From G963666705 sp963666705 (GTDB lineage Bacteria > Pseudomonadota > Alphaproteobacteria > CADEGL01): a stretch of 64,000 bases of DNA. A model generated the notes under the pieces. The model was not told the origin of the DNA, searched no databases, and saw only the letters and a program-made list of their open reading frames with translations. Each line of letters begins with the position of its first letter. Position 1 is the first letter of the stretch. Shown here in pieces: positions 19,445 to 28,368 of this stretch. Location: the NCBI GenBank assembly GCA_963666705.2, contig CAXXKO010000029.1:434001-498000 (forward strand). Reading direction: 5' to 3'. Both the position numbers and the translations under genes were made by a program.

Positions 19445-20104
19445 TTATTCCACCATGGCGCGCAAACTTCCGATCACGGCCGAGAACATCTCCGGCGTCA
19501 ATCGCCCCGTGTTGGTGTTGTAGCGGGAGCAGTGGTAGCTGTCGGCCAGGATCGGGCCCGAGGGCAGGTCGTGGCGGGCGCCGTGGGCGAAGGGCCAGTG
19601 GGAGAGGGGGGTGGCGCCGAGCGTGCGCAGGTACTGGTCGTGCGCGCCCCGTCCGAGGGCCAGGACCACGCGCAAGCTCGGCATGGCGGCGACCTCGGCC
19701 TGGAGATAGGGGCGGCAGGCGGCGAACTCAGGCGTCTCCGGCTTGTTCCCTGGCGGCACGCAGCGCACCGCGTTCGTCACCCGGCAGCCCACAAGCGCGA
19801 ACCCGTCACCCGCGCGCGCGCCATAGGTGCCCGCAGTGAAGCCGTGGGCGGCGAGGGTGGCATAGAGAAGGTCGCCCGCGAAGTCCCCCGTGAAGGGCCG
19901 CCCGGTCTGGTTGGCGCCGCGCAGGCCGGGCGCCAAGCCGACGATCAGGAGCGGGGCCGAGAGCGGGCCGAAGGAATCGACGGGGGCGTTGTGCCAGCCA
20001 GGGTGCTTGGCCCGGTGCGCCGCCCGGAAGGCCACCAAGCGGGGGCAGGCTGGGCAGTCGCGGCCGGGGACCGGTGGCGCGGCGGCGGGGACCAGGCCGG
20101 CCAC
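19445..20104 (-). CDS. family 5 (UdgB-type) uracil-DNA glycosylase
   Basis: A 219-residue DNA repair glycosylase. Motif A is GLAPGLRGANQTGRPFTGDF, as in UdgB-type enzymes where the usual activating acid is absent. The second motif is HCSRYNTNTGRLT. Cysteines in CPACPRL and further Cys in the segment CRVTNAVRC and later likely bind the 4Fe-4S cluster known for this family. It removes uracil, and in family 5 also hypoxanthine and other deaminated bases. It ends 55 bp before the TolB-like gene start and begins 6 bp after the NYN gene stop on the same strand, so the two are probably co-transcribed. Confidence 0.88.
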   Translation of the reverse strand: MAGLVPAAAPPVPGRDCPACPRLVAFRAAHRAKHPGWHNAPVDSFGPLSAPLLIVGLAPGLRGANQTGRPFTGDFAGDLLYATLAAHGFTAGTYGARAGDGFALVGCRVTNAVRCVPPGNKPETPEFAACRPYLQAEVAAMPSLRVVLALGRGAHDQYLRTLGATPLSHWPFAHGARHDLPSGPILADSYHCSRYNTNTGRLTPEMFSAVIGSLRAMVE

Positions 20105-20110
20105 GCCGCG

Positions 20111-20719
20111 TCAGGCGCTTTCGAGGTAGTCCTCGTCGTCCTCGCCCGGGTCCTCGTCGTCGGTGGCGGTGCCACGCTCGGGGCGCTGCTGGTGAACGCG
20201 CTCGATATCCTCGGCGAGGTCGTCGAGCTCGACGAAGAAGTCCGCCTGCCGGCGCAACTCGTCCGCCACCATGGGTGGGTGCGAGCGCATGGTGCTCACC
20301 ACCGTCGTCCGCACGCCGCGTTGCTGGACCGCCTCGATCAGGCGCCGGAAGTCGCCATCGCCCGAGAACAGCACGATGTGGTCGAGGCTGGCGGACATCT
20401 CCATCACGTCGATGGCGAGCTCGATGTCCATATTGCCCTTGAGCTTCCGCCGGCCGCTCGAGTCGGTGAACTCCTTGGTCGGCTTGGTCACCATCGTGTA
20501 GCCGTTGTAGTCGAGCCAATCGACCAGCGGACGGATGGGCGAGTACTCCTGGTCGTCGACCAGCGCCGTGTAATAGAAGGCCCGGATGAGGCGCGCCTGC
20601 TTGGAGAAGAGGGTGAGGAGGCGCTTGTAGTCGATGTCGAAGCCGAGCGACTTCGCGGCCGCGTAGAGATTGCTGCCGTCGATGAACAGCCCGATCTTTT
20701 CGTCAGGATAGAAAAACAT
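20111..20719 (-). CDS. LabA-like NYN domain protein (DUF88)
   Basis: A 202-residue protein with a PIN-like NYN nuclease fold: KIGLFIDGSNLYAAAK holds the first acidic residue, KGNMDIELAIDVM the second and LFSGDGDFRRLIEAV the third. The C-terminal tail is acidic and low in complexity (ERGTATDDEDPGEDDEDYLE). NYN proteins are predicted metal-dependent ribonucleases; the alphaproteobacterial member is usually a lone housekeeping gene of unclear role. It is divergent from folK with 156 bp between. Confidence 0.9.
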   Translation of the reverse strand: MFFYPDEKIGLFIDGSNLYAAAKSLGFDIDYKRLLTLFSKQARLIRAFYYTALVDDQEYSPIRPLVDWLDYNGYTMVTKPTKEFTDSSGRRKLKGNMDIELAIDVMEMSASLDHIVLFSGDGDFRRLIEAVQQRGVRTTVVSTMRSHPPMVADELRRQADFFVELDDLAEDIERVHQQRPERGTATDDEDPGEDDEDYLESA

Positions 20720-20875
20720 GTGCTGTTACCGTAAATAATTCATTTGGAGAGTTCGTCGAGGTCAAATGACCGATATACGCGATTGCAATGCAATAAGTGC
20801 AAGCTCCGCCGGTCCAATCGACTGGTACCTAGTTAAGCATTGGGCGAGGACAAAGCAAGCATTTGACGTAACCTT

Positions 20876-21391
20876 ATGGGGAAAATTGTGATTCTGGTGG
20901 GATTGGGCGCGAATCTGGCCAGCCCGGACCACGGCTCGCCGCGGCGGACCTGTGAGGCGGCGCTCGCCGCGCTCGCATGCGCGGGCGTGGGCATCGAGGC
21001 CCGGTCGCGGTGGTACGAGAGCGCGCCGGTCCCACCCTCGGGCCAGCCCTGGTTCGTCAATGGCGCGGCGCGCCTCTCGACCGACATGGGGCCGGTGGCG
21101 CTCCTCGCCCTCTTCCACGACATCGAACGGCGCCTTGGCCGCGCGCGTGGCGAGCCCAACGCGGCGCGGACCATCGATCTCGACCTCCTCGCCCACGGCA
21201 TGCGGGTTTCAGAAGGGGGCGACGGGCCCATCTTGCCCCACCCGCGCCTCGCGGAGCGAGCCTTCGTGCTCATGCCCCTGGCCGAGGTCGCCCCTGGCTG
21301 GCGGCACCCCGAGACTGGCCTTTCGGTGGAGGAGATGCTGGCCGCGATGCCGGCTGGACAAGCGATCATGCCGTTGGCGGAAGATTCGTGA
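20876..21391 (+). CDS. folK: 2-amino-4-hydroxy-6-hydroxymethyldihydropteridine pyrophosphokinase
   Basis: A 171-residue cytosolic kinase that pyrophosphorylates 6-hydroxymethyl-7,8-dihydropterin in folate synthesis. Seen in sequence: the N-terminal VGLGANLASP, SRWYESAPV, the central FHDIERRLGR, and the family signature ARTIDLDLLAHGMRV with the metal-binding DLDLL, followed by LPHPRLAERAFVLMPLAEV. The length is normal. The stop is 141 bp before rpoZ on the same strand. An ATG at 20876 is the only sensible start. Confidence 0.95.
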   Translation: MGKIVILVGLGANLASPDHGSPRRTCEAALAALACAGVGIEARSRWYESAPVPPSGQPWFVNGAARLSTDMGPVALLALFHDIERRLGRARGEPNAARTIDLDLLAHGMRVSEGGDGPILPHPRLAERAFVLMPLAEVAPGWRHPETGLSVEEMLAAMPAGQAIMPLAEDS

Positions 21392-21532
21392 CCGGCCCGA
21401 GTGCCGTGTCTTCCCAGTTGCGCCTTGCTTCCCGTCCCCTCCGGCCTATATGGTGCACCCGGAATCGGTCAGGCGCCTCCGCGGCGCGGCACGGCCGTAT
21501 GATGCTGTGAGAAATAACTGGAGACGTTCCAT

Positions 21533-21982
21533 ATGGCCCGCGTGACCGTTGAAGATTGTATTGTCAAGGTTCCCAACCGTTTCGATCTCGTAATCCTCGC
21601 ATCGCAGCGTGCCCGCGCGGTGTCCGCGGGCGCCGCGATCACCCTCGACCGCGACAACGACAAGAACCCCGTCGTCGCTCTGCGCGAAATCGCGGAAGAG
21701 ACCATTTTGGCCGACGACCTCCGGGATTCCGTCATTCGCTCCTATCAGAAGCTGGCGGAGGTGGACGAGCCCGAGGAGGAGGAGATGGAGATGTTGGCGG
21801 TCGAGTCGCTGGCGGATGGGGCGCTCGAGGCGGAGCTGGAAACCTTCGGCGCGGCGTTTGGCGCGGGCGATCTGGCGGCCGACGACGAGGCGGCGGGCGA
21901 CGAGACGGCGGAGGTCGAGGCAGAATCCGGAGAATCCGGCGAGAATGACGAAGGCGACGGGACGGACGACAGCAAGGACTGA
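21533..21982 (+). CDS. rpoZ: DNA-directed RNA polymerase omega subunit
   Basis: A 149-residue omega subunit that chaperones beta-prime and helps form one ppGpp site on RNA polymerase. The core (residues 1-75) is conserved: MARVTVEDCIVKVPNRFDLV, LASQRARAVSAGA, KNPVVALREIAE. The remaining 75 or so residues form a very acidic, Ala-rich tail (many Glu and Asp) well beyond the roughly 90-residue E. coli protein. Alphaproteobacterial omega proteins often carry such tails. It precedes rsh by 115 bp, the common rpoZ-spoT arrangement that couples it to stringent control. Confidence 0.95.
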   Translation: MARVTVEDCIVKVPNRFDLVILASQRARAVSAGAAITLDRDNDKNPVVALREIAEETILADDLRDSVIRSYQKLAEVDEPEEEEMEMLAVESLADGALEAELETFGAAFGAGDLAADDEAAGDETAEVEAESGESGENDEGDGTDDSKD

Positions 21983-22097
21983 CGAAGCACCGCGCGGACG
22001 AGAAGGCCGCGAACGGACGCTCGGGCCGCCGGCCGAGGTGGTGTCCCCGGCCGGACGGATGCCTGGTGGCGCGCCGGGTACTGAGCGCGAGTCGGGC

Positions 22098-24239
22098 GTG
22101 ACCCGGCAGTTCGAGCTGGTCGAGCGCGTCAAATCCTACGACATCTCGGCGGACGAGGAGGCGCTCGACCGCGCCTATGTATTCGCCATGAAGGCGCACG
22201 GCGCGCAGTTCCGGGAATCGGGCGCGCCCTACTTTACCCACCCCCTCGAAGTCGCCGCCATCCTCACCCGCTACAAGCTCGACAGCGCCACCATCATCAC
22301 GGCCCTGCTCCACGATACGGTGGAGGATACCTCGGCCACGCTCGAAGACATCGAGCGCCAGTTCGGCGCCGAGATCGCGCGCCTCGTCGACGGCGTCACC
22401 AAGCTCACGCGCATCGAGCTGCAATCCGATCGTACCAAGCAGGCCGAGAACTTCCGCAAGCTTCTGCTTGCCATGTCGGAGGACTTGCGGGTTCTCCTGG
22501 TCAAGCTCGCCGACCGCCTGCACAACATGCGCACGCTGCTCCACGTCAAGTCGCCCGAGCGGCGCCTGCGCGTGGCCCACGAGACGATGGAGATCTTCGC
22601 GCCGCTCGCCGACCGCATCGGCATGCACGACATGAAGGACGAGCTCGAGGATCTGGCCTTCACCGAGATCAACAGCGAGGCGCGCAATTCGATCATCCGA
22701 CGGCTTGCCTATCTGCGCGAGGAGGAGGGCGGGCTGGTTCCGCGCATCATCGATGCGCTGGGCGGCACCCTCTCCGAGGGCGGTATAGAGGCTGGGGTGA
22801 GCGGGCGTGAGAAGACGCCCTACTCGGTATGGCGCAAGATGCAGCGCAAGAACATCGGCTTCGAGCAGCTCTCGGACATCATGGCCTTTCGCGTGGTCGT
22901 CGGGACGATGCCCGAATGCTACCAGGCGCTCGGCCTGATCCATTGTGCCTATTCCGTCGTCCCGGGCCAGTTCAAGGACTATATCTCGACGCCGAAGCCG
23001 AACGCATACCGCTCGCTCCACACCATCGTCATCGGGCCGGAGCGCCAGCGCATCGAAGTCCAGATCCGCACGGAGGAGATGGACGAAGTGGCCGAGAACG
23101 GCGTCGCCGCCCATTGGAGCTACAAGGGCGAAGACCCGAAGGCCGACACACGCCATTATCGCTGGCTGCGGCATCTTCTCGACATCCTCGACCACGCGGC
23201 GGGGCCGGACGACTTCCTCGAGCACACCAAGCTCGAAATGTTCCGCGACCAGGTCTTCTGCTTCTCGCCCCGCGGCGACCTCATCTCGCTGCCCCAGGGG
23301 GCGACGCCGGTCGACTTCGCCTACGCCATCCACTCCGAGGTCGGCGACACCTGCGTGGGCGCCAAGATCAACGGCCGCCTGGCGCCGCTCAAGACCCAGC
23401 TCCAGAACGGCGACCAGGTGGAGATCGTGGGCTCGGAGGGGCATACGCCCTCGCCCACCTGGGAGAGCTTCGTGGTGACGGGCAAGGCCCGGGCATGCAT
23501 CCGGCGCTACGTCCGCACCCAGCAACGGGCGCAATACATCGATCTCGGCCGCTCCATCCTCAACAAGCAGATCCGCCAGGAGGGGTACGAGATTCCCGAA
23601 GAGGGGCTCGAGGTCGTGCTCGACCGCTTCGAGTGCCAGGATATCGAGGACCTATACGCCAAGCTGGGGGAGGGGCGCCTCGCCGGGCGCAAGGTGGCGG
23701 AAGCCCTCTTCGCGACGACGCGGAGTGAGAGCCGGTGGGCCAATATCGTGCCCATCCGCTGGGCCAAGAAACAGCTCGAGAAGGACGAGCCGATCCCCAT
23801 CCGCGGGCTGATCCCCGGCATGGCCGTGCATTACGCGGGTTGTTGTACGCCCCTGAGGGGCGACCGCATCGTCGGTATCGTGACGACGGGCAAGGGCATC
23901 ACAATCCACACCATCGACTGCGAATCGCTCGAAAGCTTCTCGGCCACTCCCGAGCGCTGGGTCGATGTGACCTGGGACGACCAGGCGAACGAGGCCGAAA
24001 GCCACCTCGGCCGGGTCAACGTCCTGGTGGAGAACAAGCCGGGCAGCCTCGGCGCCGTCTCCTCGGTGATCGGCGGCAACGGCGGAAACATCACCAACTT
24101 GCGATTCACCAACCGCGCGGCCGACTTCTTCGAAATGACGATCGATATCGAGGTCAAGGACGTACGCCACCTGACCAATATCATCGCGGCGCTGCGCGCG
24201 GCGCGGGAAGTAAGCATGGTGGCGCGCGCGCGCGGCTAG
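22098..24239 (+). CDS. rsh: bifunctional (p)ppGpp synthetase/hydrolase (Rel/SpoT homolog)
   Basis: A 713-residue stringent-response enzyme. Domains in order: HD hydrolase (residues about 25-180, with HPLEVAAIL, LLHDTVEDT and LVKLADRLHNMRTL), synthetase (about 230-345, with LSDIMAFRVVV and FKDYISTPKPNAYRSLHT), TGS (about 385-450, from VFCFSPRGDLISLPQGATPV), a zinc-finger or helical region with YAGCCTPLRGD, and a C-terminal ACT domain (about 640-713). The GTG at 22098 was chosen because it gives VTRQFELVERVKSYD, the usual N-terminus of alphaproteobacterial Rsh; an ATG at 22059 is also in frame. Its TAG stop is the first codon of an intergenic repeat. Confidence 0.95.
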   Translation: MTRQFELVERVKSYDISADEEALDRAYVFAMKAHGAQFRESGAPYFTHPLEVAAILTRYKLDSATIITALLHDTVEDTSATLEDIERQFGAEIARLVDGVTKLTRIELQSDRTKQAENFRKLLLAMSEDLRVLLVKLADRLHNMRTLLHVKSPERRLRVAHETMEIFAPLADRIGMHDMKDELEDLAFTEINSEARNSIIRRLAYLREEEGGLVPRIIDALGGTLSEGGIEAGVSGREKTPYSVWRKMQRKNIGFEQLSDIMAFRVVVGTMPECYQALGLIHCAYSVVPGQFKDYISTPKPNAYRSLHTIVIGPERQRIEVQIRTEEMDEVAENGVAAHWSYKGEDPKADTRHYRWLRHLLDILDHAAGPDDFLEHTKLEMFRDQVFCFSPRGDLISLPQGATPVDFAYAIHSEVGDTCVGAKINGRLAPLKTQLQNGDQVEIVGSEGHTPSPTWESFVVTGKARACIRRYVRTQQRAQYIDLGRSILNKQIRQEGYEIPEEGLEVVLDRFECQDIEDLYAKLGEGRLAGRKVAEALFATTRSESRWANIVPIRWAKKQLEKDEPIPIRGLIPGMAVHYAGCCTPLRGDRIVGIVTTGKGITIHTIDCESLESFSATPERWVDVTWDDQANEAESHLGRVNVLVENKPGSLGAVSSVIGGNGGNITNLRFTNRAADFFEMTIDIEVKDVRHLTNIIAALRAAREVSMVARARG

Positions 24240-24353
24240 AGCGTTTCCACCTCGACTGGACCCGCTCCAGGCCGCAAGGCGGCCCGCCGGCCGTCCGGCG
24301 CGCCCGCGCAGGCGCGGACCTCTCGGTCCGCTGCCGCGAGCGAAATAGAGGGC
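24237..24353. repeat. CTAG-associated intergenic hairpin repeat, copy B1
   Basis: Starts tagagcgtttccacc at the rsh stop codon and carries the core hairpins (ggccgcaaggcggcc and gcggacctctcggtccgc) and gccgcgagcgaaa. It is directly followed by a second copy (B2). Confidence 0.9.
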
Positions 24354-24504
24354 TAGAGCGTTTCCACCTCGACTGGAACCGCTCCAGGCCGCAAGGCGGC
24401 CCGCCGGCCGTCCGGCGCGCCCGCGCAGGCGCGGACCTCTCGGTCCGCTGGCGCGAGCGACATAGAGCGCTAGAGTGGGTCCGATCGAAGCGGAACCGCT
24501 CTAG
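24354..24504. repeat. CTAG-associated intergenic hairpin repeat, copy B2 (full length)
   Basis: A tandem near-identical copy of B1 that also keeps the terminal module from 24470, ctagagtgggtccgatc, ending in gcggaaccgctctag at 24504. Both ends carry CTAG. Together B1 and B2 fill most of the 382-bp gap between rsh and pdxJ; nothing else was recognised there except the pdxJ leader. Confidence 0.9.
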
Positions 24505-24621
24505 GCGCTTCCCCGCCGTCGCGATCGGGCTTGGGGCCGACTTGGCCGTGACGCTATGATGAGGGCCATCGAAGAGGACGGCATTCGAGGGCGCGGGCGG
24601 CGCCTCGAGGAGGTCAATGTC

Positions 24622-25374
24622 ATGAGCAAGCTACGACTGGGCGTGAACATCGATCACGTCGCCACGATTCGTAACGCCCGCGGCGGGCGCCATCCCGATC
24701 CGATCCGCGCCGCACGGCTCGCCGCCCAGGCTGGGGCCGACGGTATCACGGCCCATCTGCGCGAGGACCGGCGCCATATCTCGGACGCCGATATCGATCG
24801 CCTGAGCCGCGAGATAGACCTTCCGCTCAACCTCGAGATGGCGGCGACCGAGGAGATGCTCGCGATCGCCCTCCGGCACAAGCCGCACGCCGCCTGCATC
24901 GTGCCCGAGAAGCGCGAGGAGCGGACAACCGAGGGCGGGCTCGACGCGGCGGGGGGCTTCGAGGCGCTCTCGCCCTATGTTCAGGCGCTCGGCGACGCGG
25001 GCGTTCGGGTCTCGCTTTTCATCGAGGCCGACCCTCGCCAACTCGAGGCCGCGCAGGCGCTCGGCGCGGCCGTGGTCGAGCTGCACACCGGCGCCTATTG
25101 CGAGGCCGAGGGCGCGCGGCGCGCGGCACTGCTCGGCCGCATCGAGGCGGCCGCGGCCGAGACGAGCCAACTTGGCCTCGAATGCCACGCCGGGCACGGC
25201 CTTTCCTTCGACACCGTGGCGCCCATCGCGGCACTTCCCCAGGTCGTCGAGCTCAACATCGGGCACTTCCTCGTGGGTGAGGCGATCTTCGGCGGCTTCG
25301 ATTCCTCGATCAAGCGAATGCGCGCCCTGATGGACAAGGCCCGCGCCGAGGCCGGCGGCGAGCGCAGCGCCTGA
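24622..25374 (+). CDS. pdxJ: pyridoxine 5'-phosphate synthase
   Basis: A 250-residue cytosolic TIM-barrel enzyme forming pyridoxine 5'-phosphate from deoxyxylulose phosphate and 3-amino-2-oxopropyl phosphate. Seen: LRLGVNIDHVATIRNARGG at the N-terminus, ADGITAHLREDRRHI, LNLEMAAT, CIVPEKREERTTEGGLD, RVSLFIEAD, VELHTGAYC, GLECHAGHGLSF and ELNIGHFLVGEAI. The ATG at 24622 follows a gaggagg ribosome-binding site; an earlier ATG at 24556 would add an unconserved arginine-rich tail. It leads the pdxJ-acpS-lepB-rnc-era run found in alphaproteobacteria. Confidence 0.96.
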   Translation: MSKLRLGVNIDHVATIRNARGGRHPDPIRAARLAAQAGADGITAHLREDRRHISDADIDRLSREIDLPLNLEMAATEEMLAIALRHKPHAACIVPEKREERTTEGGLDAAGGFEALSPYVQALGDAGVRVSLFIEADPRQLEAAQALGAAVVELHTGAYCEAEGARRAALLGRIEAAAAETSQLGLECHAGHGLSFDTVAPIAALPQVVELNIGHFLVGEAIFGGFDSSIKRMRALMDKARAEAGGERSA

Positions 25375-25395
25375 GACGCGCGGGCCACGCCGGCC

Positions 25396-25812
25396 ATGAT
25401 CATCGGCCTCGGCAGCGATCTGGTCGATATCCGGCGGATCGAATCGACTCTTTCGCGTTTCGGGGACCGCTTCATCGCCCGCATCTATACCGAGACCGAG
25501 CGCGCGCGGTCGGAGGGGCGCACGGGTATCCGCGCGGCCAGCTATGCGCGCCGCTTCGCCGCCAAGGAGGCGTGCTCGAAGGCGCTCGGGACCGGTTTTC
25601 GGCGCGGCGTCTACTGGCGCGATATGGGGGTGGTGAACCTGGCTTCGGGCAAGCCGACCATGGTGCTGACCGGGGGGGCGGCCGCGCGCCTCGCCGAGAT
25701 CGTACCGGACGGCATGATCGCCCAAATCGACCTCTCGATCACCGACGACCACCCCATCGCCCAGGCGATCGTCATCATCACGGCCGTCGCGGCCCAAAGG
25801 CTTGAACCTTGA
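25396..25812 (+). CDS. acpS: holo-[acyl-carrier-protein] synthase
   Basis: A 138-residue enzyme that transfers the 4'-phosphopantetheine arm from CoA to apo-acyl carrier protein. Family signatures are present: MIIGLGSDLVDIRRIES at the N-terminus with the metal-binding Asp, and YARRFAAKEACSKALGTG with the metal-binding Glu. It follows pdxJ by 21 bp and precedes lepB by 144 bp. Length and order are typical. Confidence 0.95.
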   Translation: MIIGLGSDLVDIRRIESTLSRFGDRFIARIYTETERARSEGRTGIRAASYARRFAAKEACSKALGTGFRRGVYWRDMGVVNLASGKPTMVLTGGAAARLAEIVPDGMIAQIDLSITDDHPIAQAIVIITAVAAQRLEP

Positions 25813-25956
25813 CACACGACTGCCCAGGCCGCTTTATCTTGGCCGACCCCCGTCCCGTGGATTGGGGCTTTCACCCGCCGACCCGGCGGAATCAACCGCC
25901 ACACTCTCGAGTCGTCGTCACGGCGCTCACACGCAATTATTGAATCGAACGGCTTT

Positions 25957-26697
25957 ATGGCGCGCAAGCAATCCAGCTGGATCCGTGAGACGGGCCGCAC
26001 CATCATCTATGCGGTGCTCATCGCCCTCGCGGTGCGGACGTTCGCTTACGAGCCGTTCAATATCCCCTCCGGCTCGATGATCCCCACCTTGCTGGTTGGC
26101 GACTACCTGTTCGTTTCAAAATTCTCCTACGGCTACAGCCGGCACTCCCTGCCGCTCAGCTTCCCGCCCTTCAAGGGTCGCATTTTCGGCAGCTCGCCCG
26201 ATCGCGGCGACGTGGTCGTGTTCAAGCTGCCGCGCGACAACAAGACGGATTACATCAAGCGCATCATCGGCCTGCCGGGCGACCGCATCCAGGTACGCAA
26301 GGGTATCCTCTACCTGAACGGCAGGGCCGTGGACCGGCGGCCGGTCGAGGGCGCGGTCGAATTGGCGGCCGCCGAAAATCGCCCGGTGACCCAGTATATC
26401 GAGACCCTGCCCAGCGGACGCAGCTACCGCATCGACGAGATGAACGGCAACGGCGGCAACCTCGACAACACGCCGGTCTACGAGGTGCCCGAGGGCCACT
26501 ACTTCGCCATGGGCGACAACCGTGACAATTCCTCCGACAGCCGCGTCCTCGGCAGCGTCGGCTACATCCCGGCCGAGAACCTCGTCGGGCGAGCCGAGTT
26601 CTTGTTCTTCTCGACCAACGGCAAGGCCCGGTTCTGGGAGGTCTGGTACTGGCCCTGGGCCATACGCTTCGACCGGCTGCTCATGCCGGTGAACTAG
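25957..26697 (+). CDS. lepB: signal peptidase I
   Basis: A 246-residue inner-membrane serine protease that removes signal peptides. One N-terminal membrane segment (residues about 12-30, TGRTIIYAVLIALAVRTFAY) precedes the catalytic region. The catalytic Ser40 is in IPSGSMIPTLL and the general-base Lys in DYIKRIIGLPGD. The third box is MGDNRDNSSDSR. Its stop TAG overlaps the GTG start of rnc by one base, so translation is tightly coupled. This coupling is common in alphaproteobacteria. Confidence 0.96.
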   Translation: MARKQSSWIRETGRTIIYAVLIALAVRTFAYEPFNIPSGSMIPTLLVGDYLFVSKFSYGYSRHSLPLSFPPFKGRIFGSSPDRGDVVVFKLPRDNKTDYIKRIIGLPGDRIQVRKGILYLNGRAVDRRPVEGAVELAAAENRPVTQYIETLPSGRSYRIDEMNGNGGNLDNTPVYEVPEGHYFAMGDNRDNSSDSRVLGSVGYIPAENLVGRAEFLFFSTNGKARFWEVWYWPWAIRFDRLLMPVN

Positions 26698-27401
26698 TGG
26701 GCGGGTGCGACGCTTCGGACGAGGGTCTCACGGTGGCCCTCGGCCACGTCTTCGCGCGCCCGAGCCTTCTCGAGGAGGCGCTCACACATAGGAGCGCCGA
26801 TGCACACCAGAAGGGCGGGCGGCAGAGCTATGAGCGGCTCGAGTTCCTGGGCGATAGGGTGCTTTCGCTCGCGATCGCGGACCTGCTGATGGCGCGATTC
26901 CCGCGTGAGGCCGAAGGCGACTTGAGCCGCCGCCACGCCGGGCTCGTCCGCCGCGACGCACTGGCCCGCGTCGCCGCGGCGCTCGGCCTCGGGGATCACC
27001 TGCGCCTGTCGAGGTCCGAGGACGGGGCGGGGGGGCGCTACAACCCAGCCATTCTCGCCGATGCCTGCGAGGCCGTCATCGGTGCCCTCTATCTCGACGG
27101 CGGCCTCGGCGTGGCGGCCCGCTTCGTCACCGCGCACTGGACGGCGATGATGGAGGCGGCGTCCGTCCCGCCCCAGGACGCCAAGACGGCGCTGCAGGAA
27201 TGGGCCCAGGGCCGGGGCCGCCCGTTGCCCGCCTACCGCACGCTGGCCCAGGAGGGGCCAGCGCACGAGCCCCGGTTCGCGGTCGAGGTCGAGGTCGAGG
27301 GGATGGCGCCGGCGACGGGGGAGGGGCTCTCCAAGCGTGCCGCCGAGCAGGCCGCCGCCGCCGCCCTCCTCGACCGGACGGAACCCGGGCGCGATGGCTG
27401 A
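26697..27401 (+). CDS. rnc: ribonuclease III
   Basis: A 234-residue double-stranded RNA endonuclease for rRNA and mRNA processing. The nuclease domain has the signature ERLEFLGDRVLSLAIADLL, with the second acidic pair in ADACEAVIGALYLDGG. A dsRNA-binding domain occupies about residues 160-228 (DAKTALQEWAQGRG through GEGLSKRAAEQAAAAALL). The start is a GTG overlapping the lepB stop. The 3' end overlaps era by 8 bp. Part of the lepB-rnc-era operon. Confidence 0.96.
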   Translation: MGGCDASDEGLTVALGHVFARPSLLEEALTHRSADAHQKGGRQSYERLEFLGDRVLSLAIADLLMARFPREAEGDLSRRHAGLVRRDALARVAAALGLGDHLRLSRSEDGAGGRYNPAILADACEAVIGALYLDGGLGVAARFVTAHWTAMMEAASVPPQDAKTALQEWAQGRGRPLPAYRTLAQEGPAHEPRFAVEVEVEGMAPATGEGLSKRAAEQAAAAALLDRTEPGRDG

Positions 27402-28320
27402 GCCGGGGCCGGAGCCGACGCGCTGCGGCTTCGTGGCGCTGGTGGGTGCGCCCAACGCCGGCAAATCGACGCTCCTCAACACCCTCGTGGGCGCCAAGGT
27501 CTCGATCGTGACGCCCAAGGTCCAGACCACCCGCACTCGCGTCCTCGGCATCGCGATTCTGGGCCGGGCGCAAATCGCTTACGTGGACACGCCCGGCATC
27601 TTCACCCCCCGGCGCCGGCTCGAGCGCGCGATGGTGCGCGCCGCTTGGACGGGCGCCGCCGACGCGGACCTCGTCGTGCTCCTGGTCGATGCCGGGCGCG
27701 CCGCGCGCCGGGATGGCCCGGCCGAGGAGGATTTGCGCATCGCCGCCGGCCTCGGGGAAGCCGGCCGCGACACCATCCTCGCCCTCAACAAGATCGACCA
27801 GGCCCCGCGCGCGAGCCTCCTTTCGCTCGCCGAGCGGCTCAACCAGGAGGGGCGCATCAGCGCGACCTTTATGATCTCGGCCCTCAATGGCGATGGTGTC
27901 CGCGACCTCGAATCGCATCTCGCCGCCAACCTGGCCGAGGGGCCGTGGCTGTTTCCCGAGGACCAGCTCTCCGACATGCCCATGCGCCTGATGGCGGCGG
28001 AGATCACGCGCGAGAAGCTGTTCCTGCAACTGCGCCAGGAGCTGCCCTACGCCATCACCGTCGAGACCGAGGAGTGGGAGGAGCGCGAGGACGGCAGCGT
28101 GCGCATCGGCCAGGTCGTATACGTTCAGCGCGACACCCAGAAGGCCATCGTCCTCGGCAAGGGCGGGCACCAGATCAAGGCCATCGGTGCCAGCGCGCGG
28201 GCCGAGCTCGAGCGCATGATGGAGCGCCGGGTTCACCTCTTCCTGTTCGTCAAGGTGCGGGAGAACTGGGTCGACGATCCCGAGCGCTACCGCGACCTGG
28301 GACTCGACTACGGGGCGTAG
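27394..28320 (+). CDS. era: GTPase Era
   Basis: A 308-residue GTPase that binds the 3' end of 16S rRNA and aids small-subunit maturation. The G motifs are VGAPNAGKSTLLN (G1), the TTR of VQTTRTRVLG (G2 region), DTPGIF (G3), NKID (G4) and ISALNG (G5). The C-terminal KH domain contains VLGKGGHQIKAIGASAR. The ATG at 27394 gives the normal N-terminus and an 8-bp overlap with rnc; an ATG at 27337 lies deeper in rnc and is rejected. In many relatives recO follows; here an unrelated convergent gene follows, so the operon appears to end at era. Confidence 0.97.
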   Translation: MAEPGPEPTRCGFVALVGAPNAGKSTLLNTLVGAKVSIVTPKVQTTRTRVLGIAILGRAQIAYVDTPGIFTPRRRLERAMVRAAWTGAADADLVVLLVDAGRAARRDGPAEEDLRIAAGLGEAGRDTILALNKIDQAPRASLLSLAERLNQEGRISATFMISALNGDGVRDLESHLAANLAEGPWLFPEDQLSDMPMRLMAAEITREKLFLQLRQELPYAITVETEEWEEREDGSVRIGQVVYVQRDTQKAIVLGKGGHQIKAIGASARAELERMMERRVHLFLFVKVRENWVDDPERYRDLGLDYGA

Positions 28321-28368
28321 GCAGGGCAACGATCGGCGGCGACCCTCTCGGGACGAGGGGCCGCACCC

